A stretch of 64,000 nucleotides of DNA from NCBI GenBank assembly GCA_023055505.1, contig JALIRH010000023.1:6330423-6394422 (forward strand). The letters are read 5' to 3'. A program made the translations under genes and the position numbers. The notes beneath the pieces were generated by a model that saw only the letters and a list, made by a program, of their open reading frames with translations, made no database searches and was not told where the DNA came from. Positions 38,801 through 50,800 of the stretch are shown here, piece after piece. Numbering within the stretch: the stretch's first letter is position 1; the number at the start of each line of letters is the position of its first letter. This DNA comes from Callipepla californica brunnescens. Lineage: Eukaryota > Chordata > Aves > Galliformes > Odontophoridae.

Positions 38801-41800
38801 GTAGGAAGGGGAAGGAAAAGAGAAAACATACTGTCTTAATTCTTTTTTTCCTTCATAGAGGCATACAGATGCATCCTCGTCTGCTTCCTTCTTGTGGTGA
38901 TTAGTGTTGTGTTGTGGGATTTTTTTTTTTTTTGTCTGTTTGTTTTATTTATAACTCTGACTATGGCAGTTTTTTCTCTAGCAGTCCAGCTTTCCTCTTG
39001 GTGTTCAGGCCACTGTGTTTCTCTGTTGCTTAGGAATGGAATTTGTTGCTAGAGCTCATCAGAACCATTGTACGGCGCAAAACCAAACTGAAGCTCCCGT
39101 TTCCTACAAGTGTTCACTAAACTGTTGAATAACCATTTGATTATTGTTGTTATTATTATTATTTTTTGCATAAACTCAGTCTACAGGCCAAAGTGTTTAA
39201 TAAGGCGATTTCATCCATATTTTCATCCAGTTAGTGGAACAAAAACCTGGTTTAGTTTACTGTGATTGTATTTCTTCAGGAGGGTATTATGTCATTGAAG
39301 GTTAGGGCAGTAGTGTCTAGGGTACAGCACGCTTGAATGCTAGAATGGTAGCCTAGCTATAACAGTGCAGAATATATATATGTTGTTTATAATATGTATT
39401 TGTAGAATAAATGCATGTTTTTCTTCAGTTGTGATGAGCTAGGTAACAGACCTTTAAAATTTTGTTGCTTGTATCCTCAGATACATGTCAGATTTCTGGA
39501 ACGAGCTCTGCTAATTTCACTTGTAGTGCCAGCACAAAGTCTTCACTTTCCAATTATCTCTATGTCTTTATACTGGGACAGCTGCTGCTGGGAGTTGGAG
39601 GAACTCCACTATACACTTTGGGGACAGCTTTTATTGATGATAGTGTACCGAAGCACAAATCTTCCCTTTATATAGGTAAGTTTAAAATTGTTTATGGTAC
39701 ATTGTCTGGTGAGATCATAGACAACAGTATCTAATGAATTGTTTTTTGTATTGGCCTCAGGCTCATCTTTCATCATTATTTGCTAATATGCATGAAGTAA
39801 TTCCATATCTTACAGAGTACTGCTGTAAGTGTGAATACTTTTCAACAGCAATTTTGCAGGTACCAGAAGGTCACTTTGTGTCCTTCTCCTGCTCTTTCTT
39901 CATCTCAGTAACTGAAAGTGGTTAATGTAACCTGCGTATAAACAGTTAAAACAAGATGTCTACTGTCAGTATCTGTCCAGTACTTCCTATTAGTTCTCTT
40001 CTAACAGTAGGCAGCCCTGTGTATACGGGGACACTTGGAGCATCATGTGATCAGTGCAGTCTTCTAGCCACATTCAACTTAAGCATACTTATGATATTTA
40101 TTCCTGCCTTACTTGAAAGTAAATGATTTACCCAGTAATGTGGATAATAGCTTTATATTTACTATGAAGTTGTTAAAAAACTAAAGAATAAAAACTCTTA
40201 GTAGGTTTTTAATCTCTTCTCTTATGGGGAAACACTTTGTCTACTTGCATACACTTACTGCTTAATTATCCCAGGCAAGCCACCTCATCTGTTAGCAGCA
40301 AGTTGTCTAGTCACGTACAATAAATAACAGGCAGCCTTTAATTTTGTTGTTTCTCTTTATTGTGGATGAAGACAAGTACATTTTCTGAGGATAGTGAAAT
40401 AAATAGAGCAGTTAGTACTCTTGGTGTGATTAAGGGATCTGGAAGTATCCAGAAAACTCAAGAGATGTGATTAATATAGAGACATAAAGCATAATTGACA
40501 GCATGATAAACTGATTCATTTGCAGTCTTTGGATACCTGCTGAATTTAGCAGAACGTTGTATTCTACTTAATAGAACAAAAATAGGAAGGAATTAAAGTG
40601 AGTGGACAGGTAGCTACATTAAGCCTACAATATATATTTTACTTTTTATCTTTTAATACAGTATATTGAGGATTAAAATATATTGTATTTCATGATACAA
40701 GTATGCTTGTTAAAGGCAGGAAAAAATAAGCAATTTTAAAGTTGCAGTTAGCGCCTTAGACTAAAAATTGGTAATTCGTAAGCTGCTATTTTCTTTCTTG
40801 TTGAAAACTAGGATATTCTTTTAAAGACTTCTTAGCTTGCTCAGCTGAGGCATTTAAATCTAAAGCCAGGGAACTGTTAGAAAATTCCAAATGATAATTT
40901 AAACTGAAGAGCTTGTAGGAGAAAATAAGGATCTTAGAAGTTTGAAGTTCTGTTGGATGAATGTGGACTTGACTCAGAGTGGTCCTATGATCTTTTCATT
41001 ATAACTGAAATAGAGGTGAAGTTAGAATAAATATGCAGTTGTTGAATCCTAACTTTCTGGAATGTCACTGTTCTATTCCACTCTCCCCTGCCATTAATTC
41101 TTGCTGTTTTAAGAGACCAAAGTCATGCAAGTACTCATAAAACAGGCACTCTGGAAAGATCTGAGAGATCTAGGTTCTTCAATGCGGGGAAAAGCACAGA
41201 GCATTGGCAGTAAGGATGCATGTTGTATTTTGACAGCTCTAGTTTATTACTAGTTGAAAGTTTGTCTGCAGAGGGAGTTCTTCTGCCAGCAGTGTTAATG
41301 TGGCACAGAATTCTCTGATAGGCCAGAGAGACTGTTGTGACATCAAGAAAATCTTGTACTAACACAAGAGGAATCTGGAGTTGACTGCTCTACTGTAGGA
41401 TGTAGTTAGAGCTGCAGCTTTAGTGGTTTTTCTCCTAACTGCCAGAGACAATTCAGATCCATGGCTTTGTGCTTTTAGACTTTATATTTTCAGACATCAG
41501 ATAATTGGAGGGAATACTCCATAAACTCAAGTGACGGATATTCCTTCTGTCAGAAACTTTAATGGAAGCCTGTATTGTAATCTTGGCAGTTCTTAAAAAT
41601 AAATCTGCACTCAATTGATGGTCTAAGGTTATAGGTTCTTTAAAAACTCCATGCACATGGCTCTAACAATTGATGCTTGTAACAACTGCAGTTAAGAAAC
41701 ATTCATGCAAGGTAGCTTATGACAGTAGGACAGGATGTGCTAAAGGTTACCTAATGATGTATGCATATAATGCAAGTGAACTATGTTTTATGTTAAACCT

Positions 41801-44800
41801 CAGAGTTGTATCTTTAATGAGAGCTGCGAATTTCTGTGTTGAGGTAAAGGTGTAAACTTCTTCTTCTGCACACTATACTCTAAGTAATGATACTGAAAGA
41901 AAAGTTTGAATTGCAGAAATCATTTGGGCTACAGTTGACTTCAGGAATTTATTTTTTAAAAGGAAGCTTAAAAATATATGGTAACTGATGTATTTTTCTC
42001 TTTCAGGAATTGGCTATGCTATGTCATTGCTTGGACCTGCTATTGGTTATGTCTTAGGAGGACAGCTTCTTAGTGTTTATATTGACATTGAGATCCCAGA
42101 AAGGCAAGATGAGTCTCCTAGTTCCTATTTTCATTTGCGAAAAACTCTTATTAAAATCTTCATCTCTTCTTCAGATGAGAAGGAGAAATAGTTTCTTTTT
42201 TTTGTTTGCTTGTTTGGAAAAAACTCCTCACGAGTATGCTTAGTATTTTAACAGGTAAAAAATAAACTTTACTGCACGCATTAAAAAAGGAGTGACAATA
42301 TTCAAGGACCTTTTTTCTAAACTATTCTTAGGGGGGAAAAACTCTATCTCACCAACGTCTAAAATCAGTAACTTGAGTTCAGTTCTTCCCAAATTATTTT
42401 TCCAGTACACAGATGGACCAGGATGACCCACGTTGGCTTGGAGCATGGTGGATAGGATTCCTTGCATGCTTTTTTGCAATTTGGTTTCTGATAATACCAT
42501 TTTCATGCTTTCCAAAATACTTGCCAGGTAATTTTTCTTTTTCTTTTTTCTTTTTTTTTTTTTCTTAAATGGAACGAGAACTACGAGAGGAGATCTCTTT
42601 CTACCTTTGGGCTATAGAGTACTGGATTCAGAGGTTGATTCCTCTGATTCTCAGTAAACTATGTCATAATCCAAACCATAGTCATAAATACCTTTTTATT
42701 TCGGTATTCAGCCTTTAAAACAAGGCCAGAGTGGGAGGGCCTTGAAAACTCTAGTAGAAAGAAAGATGTACAGTATGATTGGAAACAGGCAGAATGTGGA
42801 AGCTAACAGACAGAATTTGAAAGGTGCTTTCAACTATGTGTACACAGGATTGTATTTAAGAATACTTGCCTACCACCAAGAAGCATAAGGAAATCCTACT
42901 GACTTTTGCATTGTTGTCCTTGGCTATTGCATTATCGCTGTGGGTAGAATATAAATTCAAGTGTTGCAGAGCTGTCTTATAAAAAGGATGTTTTTAATAC
43001 ATCATCTGCTCAGGCAGATAGTATCTAGGAGTTGCTTGGAAGAGCAACAGAAAGTTTCAAAAGAAACTTTTCTTTCTAAAGAAACTTTGTTACTTATGTT
43101 GAAAGAGGAATAGGAAAGGAGCAATGAAGTAGTGAACCAGGCAGAATGTGAGGGTTATAAAAACACTGAATGGAATAAGAATCTAAAATTCTTAGGATAT
43201 CCTTGCTATCTCTTATTACAGCCAAGACTACCAAAGGGAAGCTTGATGCCTTCAATTAAAGCTTTTCTACAGCAATAAATTATTGATATTCTCTTGGTAC
43301 AGGTCAATAGAAATATTCAGTTTTGTCTTATGGCGGAAAACACACATTATTGTAATATTTCTTCTGATTTTAAGTCTTGAACATCATTATTCAGCAACAT
43401 TTTTTGTCAATAATATTCCCTTTTTGCTGTAGGAACGGCAAAAATACAGGCGGAAAAAATCTCAGAAACCCATAATGATGGAAGTGAGGCACTTGTTGAA
43501 ACAAAGAATGTTGGAAAAAATTTTAAAGACTTTCCTGTTGCTCTCATGGTAAGAAAATATGGAATTTACTAACACTGATTTGTTCTGAGGGTGAGATTCC
43601 TTTTCAGGCATCACGTAAATGTTTAAAAAGGTAATTGCATCGTCACAGTGCAGTGACAGAAGTCTTCAGTATTACTGAGAAGTAAAGCATATTAAATCTT
43701 GTTGATGCTTTCTATTGCTACAGCATGAGCAGTACACTAGTAAAGTTCTGCATGAAAGTATCTGCTTGAAAATAAAATGACATCTAGTTTACATGCTACA
43801 ATGATGAAATAACACTCAGGAAATTATACAAACTTTTCTCTGTAGATTTTGCTGAAGAATCCAGTGCTCATGAGTCTAATAATAGCCAGCACCTCAGAAG
43901 CTTTAGTTGCCACTGGCTTTGCCACATTCCTACCAAAGTTTATAGAAAATCAGTTTGGAAAGACATCAAGCTTTTCAGCAGTTCTTGGAGGTACTGTGTT
44001 TTTCTGCTTTTTATTGTCATGTTTTTTTTTTTTTTTCTTTGTTTTTAAACATTTAACATGTTTATTATAGTAATGTTATAGCTGGGATTTAATATAGTCT
44101 ATCTTGTATTTTCTATGTTTTTGAGAAGTTATTGTTCAACAAAATTAAGTTTTTAGAGCAGAAATCTATTTTAGACTCTTTATGCCTGTCTGATTTAAAA
44201 ACGTTAGTCCTTAACTCATCAGGGGTGCAAATCTGAGTTGTCTGTAAAATTCAATGTGGAATAAAAAATTCGTATGCTGATGACGCTCTAATTTTTACTT
44301 GAAATTTTTACTCTATTTTTGGTGAATGGCATTTAGTTTTTTTTATTTAAGATCTGCTAAAGGAACAGGAAGCTGTAGTCCCTCTTACTTCTGTTATCTG
44401 ATAGGCAGAAATAATAGGCAGAAAAAGGAGGGCTATGAAAATCTAGTACTGCAGAAACCAATGTAATAGCTGGAGGAAAAGCTACACTAGATAGGATCAC
44501 ATGTGTAAGCCTGATACAATTATTTCTCCAGGATAGCAACCAGGTCAAGGCAGACAGGCCTAGGGATACTGCAGTATCACCAGCTTTGTATTTCTGGAAT
44601 GTCTTGCTACATTACTTCAGCTATGTAGTACTGCAGTACGCGCATATTGTAGTTGAAGTACTCTTCTTCTTCTGAATCTCAATGATTTAGTCCTCTGGAT
44701 AATACTAGATAGCTAGTGCACCATTTCTTCAGAGCAAAGTGTCTGCAACTTTGCAATGGAAATGTGTTGGAATATGTGCTTGATTGTTAAACTGTCACCA

Positions 44801-47800
44801 GCAGTGATGAGGGCAAAAACTGTTTAGTTTTTCCTTGTTCTAATCTATTGAATTTGATATTTGGAGTGCTAATTAGGTGTACAGTTTTGAAGAAGTGCCC
44901 ATGCTAGTGTTGAAAGCTAGACTTAACTAAGAGCAAGCTAGTCTTGAGTGTTATTCTCTGAGCCTTTCATTGTGTACAGTTCTGCAATTGTACCTCCAGT
45001 CTCTAAGCCTCCCATATCAGCTCAGGTTATTCCTTTGAGCTCTGTTTTACTGGAGTTTAGCCAGAGGAAAGCCTTGTTATCTTTTTGAAGTTCCAATAGT
45101 GCACAGAGGATAAGTCTGTACGGATTGTGACAGCAAAACTGGCCCACCATGGTCTTTGAGAACTTTATTTTTTAGTTTCTGTAAACGCTTTATTTCATCT
45201 TTTGCTGTCTTCTGTATAACAAGGACTACGTTCAGTTGTTTAAGAAGTTCACAGCACAAATTTGGAACAGAGACCATAGGTGTGAAAAGATACTGAGAAG
45301 CCACGGGGGAGTATTTGTACAAAGCAGCCTGGTGGTGGTCAGAGATTCCTGCCCAGTACCTTCAGTACCCTTAAGTAATCTAGGTTTGCTTTTTTGAGCT
45401 TCAGTTCTGTACATCTGTAGATTACCTCATTAACTTGAACTTCTGGACAGGTTACAAGTAATATAAAGGAATAATAAATAGCTTTCACAGAAACTATTAC
45501 ATTTCTTACTCTACTGTTGTTTTTTTTTGTTTTTTTTTTTTACTTAATATGAAATTGCTCTCTACATTACTTCACTTATTATGTTTTGCATTTTTGTATA
45601 ATTACTGCTGTCTTGTTTTCCTCTAGGGCTTGTATTAATTCCAGCAGCAGTACTAGGCCAAGTCATAAGTGGCATCTTGGTATCAAAGTACAAAATGGAT
45701 TGCAAAAACATAATCAAGTTCATGATAGGCACTTGTTCAGTTGCCTTCCTGTTGAACACAGTCTTTTTAGTTGCTAAATGTGGGAACGAACCTTTTGCTG
45801 GTGTTTCTGAAACGTATAATGGGTAAATACATTTTAATGCATTTCTGGTGTTAGCAGTATGTTTAAAGTAAACCATATGACTTTAAGGTTCTGTATTCTG
45901 TAATAATTTTGCCTGAATATATGAAAACAGAACTATTTATGAAACTCAAAATGTTGTTCTTGGGATCTGCATAGTAGATGAATAAGAAAACATAATGATA
46001 CATATACAACTTTTAAGTGTTCTGAGCTGACCAGCCTACTTGACTGGGAATGGGTGGGAAGATACTGTTCTAGATGTAGTATTTGTGGTATTGACTTCTA
46101 ATCTTGCTTCATTTTTCTTAAAACTAAGAATTAAACAAGTTGAATTGTATATGTGTGTGGGAGGGAGAAGGGGAAAAAAAAAAGGAGGAACTGGGTTGAG
46201 GCAGGAGTCTTTCTTTATCTGTTTCTGGATTGGAAAAATAATCTTTGGAAGTAATAACACAAAATAATTCCAGAATAAATAAGAATTAGCTTTAGAGTTA
46301 TACCTACTAGAAATACTGCTTTATTTTTGAGCAATTGTGTGCACAAATCTCAGTGAACTAAATATTGAGGTTGATTCTCCTATGAATACTGTATTACTTA
46401 TTTACATGTCTGCTGCTTTTAAATTAGTTTAAAACTATTATTATTTCAGAACAGGCATGCTACATAACTTAACAGCACCATGCAATGCTAACTGCAGATG
46501 CTCCAGCTCCAGATACTACCCTGTTTGTGGCAGAGATGAAGTCCAGTACTTTTCTCCATGTTTTGCAGGATGTGCATCGTATAATCTTAATAACAAGAAA
46601 AAGGTGCTTTATAGTATGCAAATAGTTGACCTAGCCTCTTAGTGTTTCATACAAAATACATTCTGTGTGAAAAGTGTTCCCCCCCCCTCTTAGTACGACA
46701 GCAGATAAATGTTGCTAAATCTAAGTGATAGTTGCTACAGGAAAAACTTACGTGGATTGGAAGCATATACTTGTAAATAGGATGAATGCTGATATGTTTC
46801 TCATTTGCTTAGTGTCTTATTGCAAATGTTACTTCTACTAGGCCTTCTGCTGATGAAAGTGCATCAAACCTGAATTCACTTCAAATTGAGTTAGGGATCA
46901 TAAAAGTAGAAATCAGCAGCTGCCTTGTCATAAAGCTGCAGTTCTTACCCAGTATCTTAAAGCATAAAATAATGTTTGTTATATGCATGGCAGTCTGCTC
47001 TGTGTGTTTGCAAACCTGGAAAGTCAAGACCTGGGAAGTAATTTTCCTCTACCATATTCCATATGCTATTAATATAGAAAGCCATGAAAGTGGCTGGTTA
47101 TTATCTGTCTTCGGCAAGTGAGACTTTTTTTTTGCTTGTGTCTGCTAGTACAACAAATGCTTGAACAGGGCTATGGGAGTGTAGGAAGAAAGGCCTTAAA
47201 GGTAGTCAAGCTGAACCAGGGATTGCCCAGGGACTTACTTTATCAGGTTGAGGATGATGGTGACTTGAGTATTTTTTTTTTCCAATTTTTTTTATTTTTT
47301 GCTGTGAAAAGTTTAGATTTTGCTGTTGGTTTGTTTGTTTTCTCTTGAAAACAAACTAAAGTGGATTTAGATGAGTAACTTAACACTGTTCAGTTCATCC
47401 TTAAATAGTCAGTCCAACATCACTTCTGTTCTTTCCTGCCTAAGTCTTCAAGGGCAGAGCTCACCTTTCTTCCTGACAAGTACAGCCAGCTTGTTTATTT
47501 CAGAAAGTATAAAGCCATATGATATGGGACCTGCTAACAACTCTGTAGAGTATGTGGAGTGGTCTGTTGCATTTATCTCAATCGTTCTGCTGCTGTTATT
47601 TCTGGATTGGTATTACCTAAGCTTGAAGACTGGAGGGAGTAGTGACATAAGTAATTTTGAACCTGAAGAATGATCATTATTTAAGTAACAGTGGTTTGTA
47701 ATTAAATTTGCTTGGAGTAAAATTTTTGAATTGTGTGGAAATAAGAAGTTTTGATAAATAAACAAGAGAGCAGCTACCAGCAGTTAGTTTAATGAAAACA

Positions 47801-50800
47801 CCTTTTGAGAACCATGTTAGATACATTCTGCTGGAAGAGAACTACAGCTTTTGGCTATAATTTCTTTTGGTATGAAACTTTGCAAAAGAAACTAGTTTCT
47901 TATGAGGAAAGAAAGGAACACTTCATCTAACCCCTGAAACCCTTAATGGTGTTAGGATTTTTTTGAAGAGATGATTTGAATGAAGACAACATATGTTCCA
48001 AATAATGTGTTTAAAAAAATCTTCGAAGATTTGCAGTAGAATCAATGTGAAAGGTAGATTTTTCAAGGCTTATTCTGCTTGTGTTTGTGTATCATATATT
48101 ATATGTGCCTCTGACTCTAGAATCTCCTTATTTTTAACTTTTTGTTTGCACCTCAAAAGTTTCTGTACACAAAATAGGGACTATTGCTGTCTTTGATAAC
48201 AAAACCTAACATAATTACTGGTCAGGTGATCACTGGATCAAATTCTACTTAATCGATTTTAAAAATTGGGGCTATGCTGTTATATGGTCATAAGGAGGTA
48301 GACTACTTCCCACACTGTGAAGTCAAGATTTTTCCTTGTATTCACTAGGATGCAAACACACTGAATAGCTACCATATTTGAATGACATCTACTCATTTGT
48401 TCTATAAATTATTTGTAGACTTTCTACAACTGTTCCTGTGTTGGGAAGCTGAAGAGAGAAAATGTTTCAGAAGTCCTTCACTTTGAAGCTATAACTGGGA
48501 AGTGTCCAACACGATGCAAACATTTACCTTTATTCCTGATCTATTTTTTTTTTGCTGTTGTTTTTACATTTATGGCTGTTACTCCAACTACCGTGGCCAT
48601 TCTCAGGTATGTTTCTTGGGGGTTACAGAAGATAACATGTAAGTGAAAACTCATATCAGTGAAACCCTCTCATTCATTTTGTTCTGCGGTTGTGGATTCA
48701 ATCTTATGTGCAGGGGGTTTCCTTTTGAACTATTTTTTGCATTAAGCAGGCGGTACTTGAAAGAGAGTTAGTTGTGCCATTGTTCATTGTTGTTAAGTAG
48801 GTACTGTTTGAATCAGTAGAAATAATCTTTCTTTCTTGTAGGAAAAGTAAAGGCAAAGTTTTCTGTTTCATGGAAGCATTCATTTGACTGCTATGGTCAA
48901 AAGAGCAAGGAATAAATTGCACTTATGGGTATGGAAATCCTAACAGGTGGCTTCTGCTGCTCATCTTGGGTGAAGCACTCTGATATACTTAATACAGTTT
49001 GAGTAAAGAAAACACTACAGAAACTGAATTGTATAAATTACATAGAGCAGGTTGTATTTAATATTCATGTACTGTCTTTAAAATGTGATGAAGATAAAAT
49101 AATTTGCAGCTAGGGAGATTTATGAAAGAAATGGGTAGGAGGTAAATTCTTCTAGTGTTGCATCAGTACATTAATTTGTATGAGATAGGCCAGAACTGAA
49201 TAATTGTAAGGTTAGGTGATTACATGTAAAGTTGTGCTGCTGAAGTGTGAGTGCTCTGCTGAAACTGTCTTTATTCATATAGCGCTTCTTCAGGCTCAGG
49301 ATACAGAATACTCAGGGTAGCATTCTAGCACTGTCCTTTAATCCTTGGTTGTTCTGTGGTGGGGAAAAAAAACGTTCAGCAGTATATCATTGTGCTGCTA
49401 GGGAGCTAGATTTTTATTTATCTTGTTTTGCTAAACTAGTTTAATCGGCAGTTCCTCGGTAACCCACAGGAGTTGCTTCTATTCCTTTGTGAAGAAAGCT
49501 TTTAAAGTTCTTAAGTTATTTCTCTGTGCACTAGATTTCTAAAATTAGACAATTAGACTGCAATCAGCTTTTTAAAAGAATATATTAAGATAAAGCAATA
49601 TTAAGTGAGGAGTGTGGCTGTGAGAAGAATTGTTTAAATTGTTTTCTTGTAAATCTTGTTTACAGGTGTGTACCGGATAAGCAGCGCTCGTTTGCTCTTG
49701 GAGTGCAGTCAGTGTTTCTACGACTTCTAGGTATAACCCTCCTGTTGAAATTCCTGTCTCTGAATAAGTTACTTCTCTAAAACTGATTTTTCTAGCCTTA
49801 GTGATGCATTAAGAAATTTCCAGAGGCCTTGCAGTAGCCTCTTGTTGACTCTGAGAACAAACCTGTTACAAGGCAAGTGCAAGTTGTGAATGTCTGTTAG
49901 CTTTTCTTGCTGTTATAGTCAGGAATAAAATGTAGGTAGCTCTCATTCTTCCAGCGAAAGGTACCCTCTGTCACTTGCTGCAGTAATGGAGGAAGTTGCT
50001 TTCTTAAAGTTGAGATTGTACTAAGAAGAGATGGTATAGAAAACAGCTTAGAGTATCTAAGTTCTGCAGTTAGTGGAAGGTGGCAATAGATCTTATGCAG
50101 CAGTAATCTTACTGGTTCTGCCAGTATATTTTTAAGGGGACAGATGAAGTATTCCTTTGTCTTTCAGATCCTTTTGGATGATTGAAATTGTAAACACTTC
50201 ACATAAATTGTTAATTATTGGGACTTTATGTAGAAATTTACTAAAATTTAAATCAAAATAGCTAGAGAGGTGAATTAACTTTAATTAAAAAAAATACGTT
50301 ACATGTAGGTATTCTCTGAACTGGTCATTTTAAGGTCCTATTTTTGTTTTGGACACTTTGAATGGCATACATTTTACAAGGCTGAGTCAAGGCTTAGTTA
50401 CTGGCTAGATTTGTATGTAATTATTTAATACTGCAGCCATTTTTTTAAATCAGTTATCTATCAGTATGAGTGCACTTATTGAAACTCAAATAATCCAGGT
50501 CATTCTTCCAATAAAGTATAACAAAAATAAACAATTTCAAGTGGAAATTAAACAGGATGTTGTGTCGTTAAGTATTGTAGAAACACTTTAAAAATTCTAA
50601 TGTGTTGCCATGACATTTTTTTAGGTACAGTTCCTGGACCAATTTTGTTTGGTGTTGCAATAGATAACAGTTGTTCTCTATGGGATGTCGATGAATGTAA
50701 AACTAAAGGAGCCTGTTGGATTTATGACAATGAAAGAATGGCATATCTTTTGATGAGCATAAGTAAGTGTCTTCTTTGTAAATACATGTGCAAGATAGTA

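Larger units (their letters stand above)
34106..39480 (+). other. SLCO4C1: SLCO4C1 intron 2
   Basis: The longest intron, 5.4 kb. It holds a 24-bp-period imperfect duplication at 35161-35200, short T tracts, and two perfect 12-bp-arm inverted repeats at 36155-36182 and 36632-36668 (listed separately). No exon or transposon was recognised. Confidence 0.85.
46604..48418 (+). other. SLCO4C1: SLCO4C1 intron 9
   Basis: 1.8-kb intron between the two Kazal-coding exons. It contains the micro-ORF at 47524-47673 and its AATAAA. The remainder shows a short C run near 46679 and T tracts, with no recognised repeat. Confidence 0.85.

Noticed and set aside
42007..42191. Exon 4 reading on to the stop at 42189-42191
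   Set aside because: The extension (DESPSSYF...) has no counterpart in OATPs, and exon 5 with the family signature joins in frame only from 42103.
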